64,000 nt of DNA from CALIZF01 sp046292445 (GTDB lineage: Bacteria; Pseudomonadota; Alphaproteobacteria; Rhodobacterales; Rhodobacteraceae): contig JBKBQT010000011.1 in NCBI GenBank assembly GCA_046292445.1, positions 1-64,000 on the forward strand, written 5' to 3'. Positions 34,444-43,557 of this stretch are shown in pieces. Within the stretch, counting starts at the first letter, position 1, and every line of letters begins with the position of its first letter. Under the pieces are notes generated by a model. The model saw nothing but the letters and a program-made list of their open reading frames with translations. It was not told the DNA's origin and made no database searches. The position numbers and the translations under genes are program-made.

Positions 34444-35844
34444 ATGACGCTGAATACGCTTTCTGGCCGGTTTCTTGTGCTGACCGTGCTGTTCGTGCTG
34501 TTGGCCGAGGTGTTGATCTTTCTGCCCTCGGTCGCACGGTATCGCGAGGACTGGCTGCTGCTGCGGCTCGAGAAGGCGCAGATCGCCTCGCTTGCACTGC
34601 TGGCGACCGATGCGCCCATCGACGCAGCGCTCGAGCGCGAGCTTCTGGCCAATGCGGGTGTGTTCAACGTTGTGCTGCGCCGCGATGCGGTGCGCCAGCT
34701 GATCCTCTCCTCGCCGCTGCCCGGGGCGGTGCATGTGACCTACGACTTGCGCGATGCAACGCCGGTGACGCTGGTGCGCGATGCGCTCGCGGCGATGACG
34801 GGGACGGGCAATCACATCATCCGCGTCATCGGCCAGCCGGTGCGCGATGCGGGCCTGCTGATCGAGATCACCACCGAAAGCGCGCCGTTGCGGCGCGACC
34901 TGCTCGATTACGGGCTGCGGGTGCTGGCGGTCTCGGCGATGATCGCGGCGGCGACGGCGGTGCTGCTGTTCCTCGCGGTCCGGCAATTGATCCTGATGCC
35001 GATCGACCGGCTGGCGCGGCACATGATCGCCTATGCCGAGGCACCCGAGGATGCGCGGCGCGTGATCCAGCCGACCGCGCAGGTGCGCGAGCTGCGCGCG
35101 GCCGAGGATGCGCTGCGGGCGGTGCAGATGCAGCTGACCGGGGCGCTCAAGCAGCGCGAGCGGCTCGCCATGCTCGGATCCGCCGTCGCCAAGATCAGCC
35201 ACGATCTGCGCAACATCCTGACCTCGGCGCAGCTTTTCGCCGACCGCATCGGGGCCTCGGGCGACCCGGCGGTGGCGCGTGCGGCGCCCAAGCTGGTCAA
35301 TTCCATCGCCCGTGCCATCAGCCTGTGCGAATCCACCCTCGCCTTCGGCAAGGCCGAGGAACCGCCCCCCCGCCTCGCCCGCTTTGCCCTGCGCCCGCTG
35401 GTGGACGAGGTGCTGGACGGCGAGGGGCTGGCGCCCGGCAGCGACGGGCCGATCGCCGCGATCCCCGACGTGCCGCCGGGGCTGGTCCTGCGCGCGGACA
35501 GCGAACAGCTTTACCGCGTGCTCGCCAACCTCGTGCGCAATGCGCGGCAGGCGATCGAGGCGACGGGGCGGGGCGGCACGATCGAGATCAGCGCGACCGA
35601 GGATGACGAGGCCTGGCGGATCCGTGTCGGCGACACGGGCCCGGGTCTGCCGGCGCGGGCGCGCGACAACCTCTTTGCCGCCTTTCAGGGCGGGGCGCGC
35701 AAGGGCGGGTCGGGCCTTGGCCTTGCGATCTCGGCCGAGCTGATCCGCGGGCATGGCGGCGTGCTCGAGCTCGCCCGGTCGGATGCGGAAGGGACCGAGT
35801 TCGTCATCCGCCTGCCCAAGGACGCCCCCGCGAGCCTCGCGTGA
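34444..35844 (+). CDS. Sensor histidine kinase
   Basis: The 466-residue membrane kinase has TM1 at about 10-29, a periplasmic sensor region (30-155), TM2 at about 158-178 and a HAMP-like linker. The phosphoacceptor is H253 in AKISHDLRNILTSA. The ATP-binding domain shows N-box NLVRNARQAIE, G1 GDTGPGL and G2 GGSGLGLAI. No response-regulator gene is adjacent, so its partner is unknown. SD GGAGGGAG precedes the ATG. Confidence 0.92.
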   Translation: MTLNTLSGRFLVLTVLFVLLAEVLIFLPSVARYREDWLLLRLEKAQIASLALLATDAPIDAALERELLANAGVFNVVLRRDAVRQLILSSPLPGAVHVTYDLRDATPVTLVRDALAAMTGTGNHIIRVIGQPVRDAGLLIEITTESAPLRRDLLDYGLRVLAVSAMIAAATAVLLFLAVRQLILMPIDRLARHMIAYAEAPEDARRVIQPTAQVRELRAAEDALRAVQMQLTGALKQRERLAMLGSAVAKISHDLRNILTSAQLFADRIGASGDPAVARAAPKLVNSIARAISLCESTLAFGKAEEPPPRLARFALRPLVDEVLDGEGLAPGSDGPIAAIPDVPPGLVLRADSEQLYRVLANLVRNARQAIEATGRGGTIEISATEDDEAWRIRVGDTGPGLPARARDNLFAAFQGGARKGGSGLGLAISAELIRGHGGVLELARSDAEGTEFVIRLPKDAPASLA

Positions 35845-35870
35845 CCGCGCCGAATGCCGTTACTTGGCGC

Positions 35871-35899
35871 TTGCAATGCCCCGATGCGGCCGCTAGTAG
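35871..35899 (+). promoter_or_regulatory. tRNA-Arg promoter
   Basis: TTGCAA (35871-35876) and TAGTAG (35894-35899) are 17 nt apart, ten bases before the mature tRNA 5' end. Confidence 0.5.
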
Positions 35900-35909
35900 C
35901 CCATCGCAC

Positions 35910-35986
35910 GCGCCCGTAGCTCAGCTGGATAGAGCACCAGACTACGAATCTGGGGGTCAGGAGTTCGAATCTCTTCGGGCGCGCCA
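35910..35986 (+). tRNA. tRNA-Arg (anticodon ACG)
   Basis: The 77-nt sequence folds as a complete cloverleaf: acceptor GCGCCCG/CGGGCGC, D arm GCTC...GAGC, anticodon stem CCAGA/TCTGG with loop CTACGAA, and T loop TTCGAAT. Discriminator G and encoded CCA end at 35986. The ACG anticodon would be deaminated to ICG by TadA. Confidence 0.97.
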
Positions 35987-36204
35987 TCCACCCCGAACGG
36001 TTTGCGGGCTTGTCCGCGCAACGTCGCCACAGGCGGTGTCCGCGGGGCGGGGCTGAAAAATCTCGGCACCGGCTGGCGATGCCCGGTTCCCCCGGACGCT
36101 CCGATTGCCCATACTCGGCTGGCCGCGCACAAAGACGGGGCCGGGCAATGTGCGCGCAATCACCGACGCGGGCCGCGCCGCCCGTTCGACCGAGGAGGAA
36201 GACC

Positions 36205-37170
36205 ATGACCCGACCGGGCAATGCCCTGCCATCCATTCGCGCTCTGCTTGCCGCCGCCGCCGTCACGCTGGCGCCGGCCGCCGCCGGCGCGCAGCAGTTC
36301 ATCAACATCCTGACCGGCGGCACCTCCGGGGTGTATTACCCGATCGGGGTCGGCCTTTCGAAGATCTATGGCGAGGGCATCCCGGGTGTGCGCACGCAAG
36401 TGCAATCGACCAAGGCCTCGGTCGAGAACCTAAACCTGCTCCAGCAGGGGCGGGGCGAATTCGCGCTGGCGCTGGGCGATTCGGTCAAGTTCGCCTGGGA
36501 GGGCGACGCAGAGGCCGGCTTCAACGCGCCGCTGACCAAGCTGCGCGGCATCGCGGCGGCCTATCCGAACTACATCCAGATCGCCGCCTCGGGGGCGAGC
36601 GGCGTCGTCACGCTGGCCGATCTTGCCGGCAAGAGCCTGTCGGTCGGCGCGCCGAAATCGGGCACCGAGCTCAACGCCCGGGCGATCCTGGGCGCCGCCG
36701 GGATGAGCTACGGCAATCTCGGCAAGACCGAATACCTGCCGTTTGCGGAATCGGTCGAGCTGATGAAGAACCGCCAGCTTGACGCCACGCTGCAATCGGC
36801 GGGCCTCGGCGTCGCCTCGATCCGCGATCTGGCGACTTCGGTGCCGACCGTCCTTGTGTCGATCCCGGCCGAGGTGGTGGAAAAGCTCGGCGCGCCCTAT
36901 GTGCCGGCGGTGATCCCCGCCGGCACCTATGAGGGGCAGGCGGCCGACGTGCCCACCGCCGCCGTCGCGAATTTCTTCGTCACCCATGAGGACGTGCCGG
37001 AGGAAACGGTCTATCTGATGACTAAGCTTCTGTTCGAGAACCTGCCGGAACTGGTCGCGGCGCACCAGGCGGCGCGGTCGATCTCGCTCGAAACCGCGCT
37101 GAACGGGATGCCGGTGCCGCTGCACCCGGGGGCCGAGCGGTATTATCGCGAAGTCGGGCTGGCCAACTGA
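36205..37170 (+). CDS. TAXI-family TRAP transporter substrate-binding protein
   Basis: The 321-residue protein has a signal peptide (about 1-29, AAAGA-QQF) and the TAXI signature ILTGGTSGVYYPIGVGLSKI. GAPKSGTELNARAILGAAGM follows in the middle. It binds an unknown, probably carboxylate, substrate in the periplasm. SD GAGGAGG precedes ATG 36205. A strong hairpin separates it from the fused permease gene. Confidence 0.93.
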   Translation: MTRPGNALPSIRALLAAAAVTLAPAAAGAQQFINILTGGTSGVYYPIGVGLSKIYGEGIPGVRTQVQSTKASVENLNLLQQGRGEFALALGDSVKFAWEGDAEAGFNAPLTKLRGIAAAYPNYIQIAASGASGVVTLADLAGKSLSVGAPKSGTELNARAILGAAGMSYGNLGKTEYLPFAESVELMKNRQLDATLQSAGLGVASIRDLATSVPTVLVSIPAEVVEKLGAPYVPAVIPAGTYEGQAADVPTAAVANFFVTHEDVPEETVYLMTKLLFENLPELVAAHQAARSISLETALNGMPVPLHPGAERYYREVGLAN

Positions 37171-37193
37171 TCCTTCCCGATTGCCGGGGCATC

Positions 37194-37224
37194 GCCGGGC
37201 CGGGCAGGGGATGCCCGGCCCGGC
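37194..37224 (+). other. Intercistronic stem-loop between TAXI binding protein and permease
   Basis: A perfect 13-bp stem (37194-37206 with 37212-37224) has the 5-nt loop GGGGA and no T-run. It mirrors the hairpin between bztA and bztB and probably reduces permease relative to binding-protein expression. Confidence 0.75.
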
Positions 37225-37248
37225 CCTGATGTGACGAGGGCATGGACC

Positions 37249-39345
37249 ATGGCCGAGACTTCAGCAAAGCCGGCCGGGGCGGCCGCTGATGCCGCCAACC
37301 CGCACGACCCGCTCGCGGGCGGGTTCCCGCCCGGGTTCGAGGGCCGGGTGCTGTTCTGGATCGCGGTGGCCTTCTCGCTGTTCCAGATCGCGATTGCTGC
37401 GCATCTGATCGACATGGCGAGCCAGATCGCGCGGGCGGCGCATGTCGCCTTCCTGATCCTGCTGTGCCTGCCGCTGCTGGCGCTCTTGCGCGGGGCGCCG
37501 CTGCCGCTGCGGGCGCTGGCCTGGGCGGCGGGGATGGCGGCGGTGGGGGTCGCGCTCTATCAGTGGTGGGACTATGTGCCGCTGATCCTGCGCGCGGGCG
37601 ATCCGCTCGCGCGCGACATCTGGGTGGGGTGGATCGCGCTGGCGCTGGTCTTCGCCGCGGCCTGGGCGCTGATGGGGCCGGCGCTGCCGATCATCGCCGG
37701 GGCGTTCCTCGCCTATTGTTTCTTCGGCCAGCACCTGCCCAGCCCGCTGAACCACCGCGGCTATGCCATGAGCCAGGTGATCGACCACATGGCCTATGGC
37801 ACCGAGGGGATCTATGGCATCCCGACCTATGTCAGCTCGACCTTCATCTTCCTCTTCATCCTTTTCGGGGCGTTCCTCGAAAAGGCGGGGATGATCCGGC
37901 TCTTCACCGATGTCTCGCTCGGGCTTGTCGGCCACAGTCTCGGCGGGGCGGCCAAGGTTTCGGTGCTGTCCTCGGGGCTGATGGGGACGATTTCCGGCTC
38001 CGGCGTGGCCAATGTCGTGACCACCGGGCAGTTCACCATCCCGCTGATGAAGCGGTTCGGCTATCGCGCGGGCTTTGCCGGCGGGGTCGAGGCGACGGCG
38101 TCGATGGGCGGGCAGATCATGCCGCCGGTGATGGGCGCGGTCGCCTTCATCATGGCCGAGACGCTGGGGGTCGCCTATGTCGAGGTGGTCAAGGCCGCCG
38201 CGATCCCGGCGATCCTCTATTTCGCCGCCGCGTTCTGGATGGTGCATCTCGAGGCGGGGCGGATGGGCCTCAAGGGCCTCGCGCGGGGCGATTTGCCCTC
38301 GCCCATGGCCGCGATCCGGGCGCGATGGTATCTGATCCTGCCGCTGGCGGTGCTCGTGTGGCTGCTGTTCACCGGCTATACGCCGCTCTTTGCCGGCACG
38401 GTGGGCCTCGCGCTGACGGTGACGCTGATCCTCGGCGCATCGGTCGCGCTCGGCCTGCCGGACGGTGTCGTGCGGGTGATCTTCTGGGTCGGGCTGGGGC
38501 TCGTCTGCGCGGCGTTCCTGCAGTTCGGGATCACCGTGATCCTTGTCGCGATTGCGGCGCTGATCGGCGCCAATGCGCTGCGGCAGGGCGGCCGCGAGAC
38601 GCTGCTGATCTGCCGCGACGCGCTGGCCGACGGGGCGCGGACCGCCCTTCCGGTCGGGATCGCCTGCGCGCTGGTCGGGGTCATCATCGGAACGATGACG
38701 CTGACCGGGGCGGCGAACACCTTCGGCCAGTTCATCGTCGGCGTGGGCCAGCACAGCCTGTTCCTCAGCCTCGTGCTGACGATGATCACCTGCATCATCC
38801 TCGGCATGGGGATCCCGACGATCCCCAACTACATCATCACCGCGTCCATCGCGGGGCCGGCGCTGCTGGCGCTCGGCGTGCCGCTGATCGTCAGCCACAT
38901 GTTCGTGTTCTATTTCGGTATCCTGGCGGACCTGACGCCGCCCGTCGCGCTCGCCTGCTTTGCCGCCGCACCGATCGCGCGCGAGCGGGGCCTGACGATC
39001 TCGCTCAACGCGGTCAAGATCGCGGCGGCGGGGTTCGTGGTGCCGTTCATGGCGGTCTACAGCCCTGCCCTGATGCTGCAGCCGGGCGGGCCGGTGGCCG
39101 AGGCGATCGGGTTCCTGCCGGCGGTCGCCTATATCGTGACCAAGGCGGTGCTGGCGATCGGGCTCTGGGGCGCGGCGGTGATCGGCTGGCTGGGCAGGCC
39201 GCTGGCGTTCTGGCAACGGGCGCTGGGCATGGTCGCGGCGGCGGCGCTGGTGGTGGCGCTGCCGGTGTCGGACGGGATCGGCTTTGCGCTTGTCGCTGTC
39301 TTTGCCGCGCAGCACTGGCTGACGCGGCGCGCGGCGGCGGTGTGA
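37249..39345 (+). CDS. TRAP transporter fused permease (4TM-12TM)
   Basis: The 698-residue protein joins the small (DctQ-like) and large (DctM-like) TRAP subunits, as is usual for TAXI systems. It is almost wholly hydrophobic. Conserved blocks are EKAGMIRLFTDVSLGLVGHS, GTISGSGVANVVTTGQFTIP, GGQIMPPVMGAVAFIMAE and GMGIPTIPNYIITA. ATG 37249 is preferred over GTG 37231. The stop overlaps the DUF1850 GTG start. Confidence 0.94.
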   Translation: MAETSAKPAGAAADAANPHDPLAGGFPPGFEGRVLFWIAVAFSLFQIAIAAHLIDMASQIARAAHVAFLILLCLPLLALLRGAPLPLRALAWAAGMAAVGVALYQWWDYVPLILRAGDPLARDIWVGWIALALVFAAAWALMGPALPIIAGAFLAYCFFGQHLPSPLNHRGYAMSQVIDHMAYGTEGIYGIPTYVSSTFIFLFILFGAFLEKAGMIRLFTDVSLGLVGHSLGGAAKVSVLSSGLMGTISGSGVANVVTTGQFTIPLMKRFGYRAGFAGGVEATASMGGQIMPPVMGAVAFIMAETLGVAYVEVVKAAAIPAILYFAAAFWMVHLEAGRMGLKGLARGDLPSPMAAIRARWYLILPLAVLVWLLFTGYTPLFAGTVGLALTVTLILGASVALGLPDGVVRVIFWVGLGLVCAAFLQFGITVILVAIAALIGANALRQGGRETLLICRDALADGARTALPVGIACALVGVIIGTMTLTGAANTFGQFIVGVGQHSLFLSLVLTMITCIILGMGIPTIPNYIITASIAGPALLALGVPLIVSHMFVFYFGILADLTPPVALACFAAAPIARERGLTISLNAVKIAAAGFVVPFMAVYSPALMLQPGGPVAEAIGFLPAVAYIVTKAVLAIGLWGAAVIGWLGRPLAFWQRALGMVAAAALVVALPVSDGIGFALVAVFAAQHWLTRRAAAV

Positions 39346-39710
39346 GCGCCTGCCTGACGGTCGGGGCGGCGGTGCTGCACCTCGCGGCGGCCGCGTTCTC
39401 GATCGAATGGACCCATTCGGTCGAGCGGAGCGGCTGGCGCGAGGTCTGGCGGATCGAGGGCGGCGCGCTGCGCCTCGTGTCGGCGGCCGTGCGCGGATCG
39501 GGCGCGGGGATGGAGCCGGGCGCGGGCGCGCGCCGCGTGGACGGCTGGTGGGTCTGGGTGCCCGACCTGCCGCCGCAGGCCGCCCTGACGCTCGCCGCAT
39601 CGGGCGCGACGGGAGGCGGCTGGACGCTCTGCGCGGACGGGACGTGCCGTGTGGTCGGGGCTGCCGCCGGGGCTCCGGTCGTCATCGCCCCCTGCCCCCC
39701 CGCCCCCTGA
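39342..39710 (+). CDS. DUF1850 protein linked to the TAXI TRAP transporter
   Basis: The 122-residue protein starts with GTG at 39342, overlapping the permease stop (GTGA). It has a hydrophobic N-terminus and the DUF1850 core FSIEWTHSVERSGWREVWRI plus SGAGMEPG. DUF1850 proteins are found next to TAXI permeases. Their role in transport is not established. Confidence 0.85.
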   Translation: MSACLTVGAAVLHLAAAAFSIEWTHSVERSGWREVWRIEGGALRLVSAAVRGSGAGMEPGAGARRVDGWWVWVPDLPPQAALTLAASGATGGGWTLCADGTCRVVGAAAGAPVVIAPCPPAP

Positions 39711-39780
39711 GCGCTTGCCGCGCACCGCCCCGCCGGGCTACACCCCGCCGCGAGAGTTCCCCAAGGCCAGAGGTGCCCCG

Positions 39781-40746
39781 ATGCCCCCTACCGTCGATTT
39801 CAACGACCGCCTGCTGTCGCTCGGCCTTGCCCGCGTGTCCGAGGCGGCGGCGATCGCCTCGGCGGCGCATGTCGGGCGCGGCAACGAGAAGGCGGCCGAC
39901 CAGGCGGCGGTCGATGCGATGCGCAACCAGCTCAACCTGCTCGACATCGACGGGGTGGTTGTGATCGGCGAGGGCGAGCGGGACGAGGCGCCGATGCTCT
40001 ATATCGGCGAGCGGGTGGGCACCGGGAGCGGCCCGGCGGTGGACATCGCGCTCGACCCGCTCGAGGGGACGACGCTGACCGCCAAGGACATGCCCAATGC
40101 CCTGACCGTGATTGCCATGGCGCCGCGCGGCGCGATGCTGCATGCGCCCGACGTGTATATGGAGAAGCTCGCGATCGGGCCGGGCTACGCCGAGGGTGTC
40201 GTCACGCTCGACATGCCGCCGGCCGAGCGGGTGCGCCAGCTTGCCCGCGCCAAGGGCGGCGCGCCGGCGGATGTCACCGTCTGCATCCTCGAGCGGCCGC
40301 GGCATGCCGAACTCGTGCAGGCCGTGCGGGAAACCGGCGCCGCGATCCGGCTGATCACCGACGGCGACGTGGCGGGCGTGATCCACTGCGCCGAGGCCGC
40401 GGTGACGGGCATCGACATGTACATGGGTTCGGGCGGCGCGCCCGAGGGCGTGCTGGCGGCGGCGGCGCTCAGGTGCATGGGCGGGCAGATCTACGGCCAG
40501 CTCCTGTTCCGTAGCGACGACGAGCGCGAGCGCGCGGCGCGGGCCGGGATCACCGATCTGAACCGGATCTATGCCCGGGACGAGATGGTGACGGCGGATG
40601 TGATCTTTGCCGCCACGGGGGTGACCGACGGCTCGATCCTGCGCGGGATCCGGCGCGAGGTGGGCTGGCTGACGACCGAGACGATCCTGATGCGGTCCAA
40701 GACCGGGTCGGTGCGGCGGATGAGCTATCGCACGCCGGTGAAGTGA
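39781..40746 (+). CDS. glpX: Fructose-1,6-bisphosphatase class II (GlpX)
   Basis: The 321-residue enzyme hydrolyses fructose-1,6-bisphosphate in gluconeogenesis. Metal-binding motifs are visible: VVIGEGERDEAPML and DIALDPLEGTTLTA. MYMGSGGAPEGVLAAAALRC is a further GlpX signature. A perfect hairpin and a repeat follow the stop. Confidence 0.95.
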   Translation: MPPTVDFNDRLLSLGLARVSEAAAIASAAHVGRGNEKAADQAAVDAMRNQLNLLDIDGVVVIGEGERDEAPMLYIGERVGTGSGPAVDIALDPLEGTTLTAKDMPNALTVIAMAPRGAMLHAPDVYMEKLAIGPGYAEGVVTLDMPPAERVRQLARAKGGAPADVTVCILERPRHAELVQAVRETGAAIRLITDGDVAGVIHCAEAAVTGIDMYMGSGGAPEGVLAAAALRCMGGQIYGQLLFRSDDERERAARAGITDLNRIYARDEMVTADVIFAATGVTDGSILRGIRREVGWLTTETILMRSKTGSVRRMSYRTPVK

Positions 40747-40778
40747 CGCATCGCCCCGGGCGGGGTTGCGGCGGGACC

Positions 40779-40799
40779 GTCCGGGGCGCTGCCCCGGAC
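40779..40799 (+). terminator. Hairpin after glpX
   Basis: GTCCGGGGC (40779-40787) pairs perfectly with GCCCCGGAC (40791-40799) around GCT. It is followed directly by a family-B repeat rather than a T-run. Confidence 0.55.
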
Positions 40800-40802
40800 C
40801 CC

Positions 40803-40825
40803 GGAGTATTTCGGGAACGATGAAG
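40803..40825 (+). repeat. Dispersed repeat, family B, copy 1
   Basis: The segment GAGTATTTCGGGAACGATGA (within 40804-40825) matches 20 of 22 bases at 50245-50266. It contains an ATG (40820) in frame with recJ. It resembles family A at the GG, TATTT, GG and TGAAG positions. Confidence 0.7.
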
Positions 40826-40861
40826 CGGGCCGGTCTGGCGGTGCGCGGGCGGGGGCGAAGG

Positions 40862-42616
40862 GTGCAGGCGGCCGGGTCAGCGGAGGCATTCCTGGGTGTG
40901 GCCGCCTCGGCGAGCGGTCGGCGCTGGGTCGGGCCGGACGATGCGATGCGGCGGCTGGCCGAGGGGCTGGCGCAGGCGGCGCGGTTGCCGCTGCCCCTCG
41001 CGCTGGTGCTGGTGCGGCGCGGGGTGGAGGCGGGCGATGCGGCGCGGTTCCTTGCGCCCGCGCTGCGCGATCTTTTGCCCGATCCGATGGCGCTGCGGGA
41101 CATGGGCCCGGCGGCGGCGCGGTTCGTGCGCGCGGTGCAGGCGGGCGAGCGGATCGCGGTCTTTGCCGATTACGACGTCGACGGCGGCGCCTCGGCCGCG
41201 CTGCTGGCGGTCTGGCTGCGCGGCATGGGGCGGGCCGCGACGGTCTATGTGCCCGACCGGATCGACGAGGGCTATGGGCCGAACGTGCCCGCGATGGCCG
41301 CGCTCGGCGCGGCGCATGACCTGATCGTCTGCGTCGATTGCGGCACGCTCAGCCACGGGCCGCTGTCGGCGGCGGGGTGCGATGTGATCGTGCTCGACCA
41401 TCATCAGGGTGGCGATACGCTTCCCCCTGCGGTGGCGGTGGTCAACCCGAACCGGCGCGACGAGGGCGGCGAGCTGGGCCATCTGTGTGCGGCGGGGGTG
41501 GTGTTCCTGTTCCTGGTCGAGGCGAACCGGCGGCTGCGGGCGGCGGGGGTCACGGGGCCCGATCTGATGGGGATGCTCGATCTGGTGGCGCTGGCGACGG
41601 TGGCGGATGTCGCGCCGCTGGTCGGGGTCAACCGGGCGCTGGTGCGGCAGGGGCTGGCGGTGATGGCGCGGCGGGCGCGGCCGGGGCTGGTGGCGCTGGC
41701 CGATGCCGCGCGGCTCGATGCGCCGCCGACGGCGCACAGCCTTGGCTATGTGCTCGGGCCGCGGGTGAATGCCGGGGGGCGGATCGGGCAGGCCGATCTC
41801 GGTGCGCGGCTGCTGGCGACCGAGGATCCTGCCGAGGCGGAGGCGATCGCCGCGCGGCTGGAGGCGTTCAACGCCGAGCGGCGGGGGATCGAGGCGGCGG
41901 TGCGCGAGGCGGCACTGGCGCAGGCCGAGCGGCGGGGGCTTGCCGGCCCGCTCGTCTGGGCCGCAGGCGAGGGCTGGCACCCGGGCGTGATCGGGATCGT
42001 CGCCGCGCGGCTCAAGGAGGCGACGAACCGCCCCGCGGTGGTGATCGCGCTCGACGGGGAAGAGGGGAAGGGGTCGGCGCGGTCGGTCGAGGGGGTCGAT
42101 CTCGGCGCGGCGGTGGCGCGGCTGGCGGACGAGGGGCTGATCCTGCGCGGCGGCGGGCACCGGATGGCGGCGGGCCTGACGCTGGCGCGCGGGCAGCTCG
42201 CGCCGGCGATGGCGCGGCTGGGCGACCTGCTGGCGCGGCAGGGGGCGGGCGCGGCGGGGCCGCGGGATCTGTTGCTCGACGGGGTGCTGATGCCGGAGGC
42301 GGCGAGCGTCGCGCTGGTCGAGCAGCTCGAGGCGGCGGGGCCATTCGGCGCAGCGGCGCCCGCGCCGCGCTTTGCCTTTCCCGATCTCGTGGTGACGGCG
42401 ACACGGGCGATCGGCGCCGGCCATCTGCGGGTGACTTTCGGCAAGGGGGCGGGCCGGCTGGAGGGGATCGCCTTCGGTGCGGTCGGCGGGCCGCTGGAGC
42501 CGCTGCTGGCCGGCGGCAAGGCGGGGCGGGTGCATGTGGCCGGCCGGATCGAGATCAACGCCTGGAACGGATCGCGCCGGGTGCAGGTGAGGATCGAGGA
42601 CGCGGCGCCCGCCTGA
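40862..42616 (+). CDS. recJ: Single-stranded-DNA-specific exonuclease RecJ
   Basis: The 584-residue DHH-family 5'-3' exonuclease has motif I DYDVDGGASAALLA, motif II DCGT, the DHH box VLDHHQGGD, and the DHHA1 parts GWHPGVIGIVA and GGGHRMAAG. RVNAGGRIGQADLGA lies between. The start is uncertain: GTG 40862 (MQAAGSAEAFLGV) fits the usual RecJ N-terminus, whereas ATG 40820 lies inside a repeat and would add 14 basic residues. Confidence 0.94.
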   Translation: MQAAGSAEAFLGVAASASGRRWVGPDDAMRRLAEGLAQAARLPLPLALVLVRRGVEAGDAARFLAPALRDLLPDPMALRDMGPAAARFVRAVQAGERIAVFADYDVDGGASAALLAVWLRGMGRAATVYVPDRIDEGYGPNVPAMAALGAAHDLIVCVDCGTLSHGPLSAAGCDVIVLDHHQGGDTLPPAVAVVNPNRRDEGGELGHLCAAGVVFLFLVEANRRLRAAGVTGPDLMGMLDLVALATVADVAPLVGVNRALVRQGLAVMARRARPGLVALADAARLDAPPTAHSLGYVLGPRVNAGGRIGQADLGARLLATEDPAEAEAIAARLEAFNAERRGIEAAVREAALAQAERRGLAGPLVWAAGEGWHPGVIGIVAARLKEATNRPAVVIALDGEEGKGSARSVEGVDLGAAVARLADEGLILRGGGHRMAAGLTLARGQLAPAMARLGDLLARQGAGAAGPRDLLLDGVLMPEAASVALVEQLEAAGPFGAAAPAPRFAFPDLVVTATRAIGAGHLRVTFGKGAGRLEGIAFGAVGGPLEPLLAGGKAGRVHVAGRIEINAWNGSRRVQVRIEDAAPA

Positions 42617-42641
42617 GCGGCGAAAATCGGCCCGCAACCCC

Positions 42642-42670
42642 TTGCGCGCCCTGCGCCGGGGGGCTAGATG
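42642..42670 (+). promoter_or_regulatory. tRNA-Glu promoter
   Basis: TTGCGC (42642-42647) and TAGATG (42665-42670) lie 17 nt apart, 18 bases before the tRNA. The TAG-type -10 matches that of the tRNA-Arg promoter. Confidence 0.45.
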
Positions 42671-42688
42671 CACGATCACAAGGACGAT

Positions 42689-42763
42689 GGCCCGTTCGTC
42701 TATCGGTTAGGACACCAGGTTTTCAACCTGGGAAGAGGGGTTCGACTCCCCTACGGGCTGCCA
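42689..42763 (+). tRNA. tRNA-Glu (anticodon TTC)
   Basis: The 75-nt cloverleaf has acceptor GGCCCGT/ACGGGCT (first pair G-U), anticodon stem CCAGG/CCTGG with loop TTTTCAA, T loop TTCGACT, and encoded CCA at 42761-42763. The G1-U72 pair is an uncommon but tolerated feature. Confidence 0.96.
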
Positions 42764-42972
42764 CGTCTGCTCGTGGTGCTGAGCTTCGGACGGTCGGTCG
42801 GTCGATCCGTCGCTGGGGCGTGTCCCGAGCGTGGCATCGCGCAGACCGGGGCGGTCGCGTCTGACGGCCGTGCGATCATCCTGCGGGCGGAGGCCTTGCC
42901 GGCCGTGCTCGCGTTGCGTCATTGTCATGCGCTTCACGCCCGGGCGATGCCCCGAACGGCAGCCGCGCCCGG

Positions 42973-43557
42973 TCAGTAGAAGCCGACCGCCCGAACCTCG
43001 ATCTCGGCGTCATGGTCGCGGCCATAGGCGACCACCGCCACCGAGGTCAGGCTTTCCGGTCGCGGCGTCGCACGCAGAAACGAACCGGACGGCGCGAAGG
43101 CATCGAACGGCAGGCGCACCTCGGTCCAGCGGCGGGTGACGTCGAAACCGGCCTGGTAATACTGCCAGGGCAGGACCGTGCCGGCGGTGCGCAGATGGAC
43201 ATAGTATCGCTGGTCGTTGCCCCGCACCTCGAGCCGCAGTCCGGTCGTGCCCGCCGGCGGCGGCGCCGGCAGGTCGCGGCGCATCTGGATGAATCCGCCG
43301 CGGTTGGCGGTACTCACGCGGCCGGTCATCCGCGCATGGGTCCGGCCGTCCTCGGTCAGGAAATCCACCCGGCCCGACGACACGCCGCCCATCACCCCGT
43401 CGGTGAAGAACCGCCAGCGCGCCTCGGGCTGCATCGCGAAATCCTCGATCATTCCATCCTCCGCCGCCGCGGGCGGCGGCGCCGCGAGCACCAGCGCGGC
43501 CGCGACCGCCGCCATGACCATGCCGCGCATCGGCCATGTGCACCCCCGCGCCGTCAC
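42973..43557 (-). CDS. CIA30-family (complex I intermediate-associated 30-like) protein
   Basis: The 194-residue protein has a signal-peptide-like N-terminus ending near PPPAAA-ED and the CIA30 galactose-binding-like fold: WRFFTDGVMGGVSSGRVDFL, GFIQMRRDL, and WQYYQAGFDVTRRWTEVRLP. In eukaryotes CIA30 assists complex I assembly; the role of secreted bacterial homologues is unknown. A GTG start at 43557 overlaps the DUF427 stop (GTGA); ATG 43530 is an alternative giving a more standard signal peptide. Confidence 0.8.
   Translation of the reverse strand: MTARGCTWPMRGMVMAAVAAALVLAAPPPAAAEDGMIEDFAMQPEARWRFFTDGVMGGVSSGRVDFLTEDGRTHARMTGRVSTANRGGFIQMRRDLPAPPPAGTTGLRLEVRGNDQRYYVHLRTAGTVLPWQYYQAGFDVTRRWTEVRLPFDAFAPSGSFLRATPRPESLTSVAVVAYGRDHDAEIEVRAVGFY

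Noticed and set aside
42707..42937. 76-codon reverse ORF over tRNA-Glu
   Set aside because: It overlaps the tRNA gene and has no SD or recognisable features. GTC-rich tandem bases near 42790 are probably chance.
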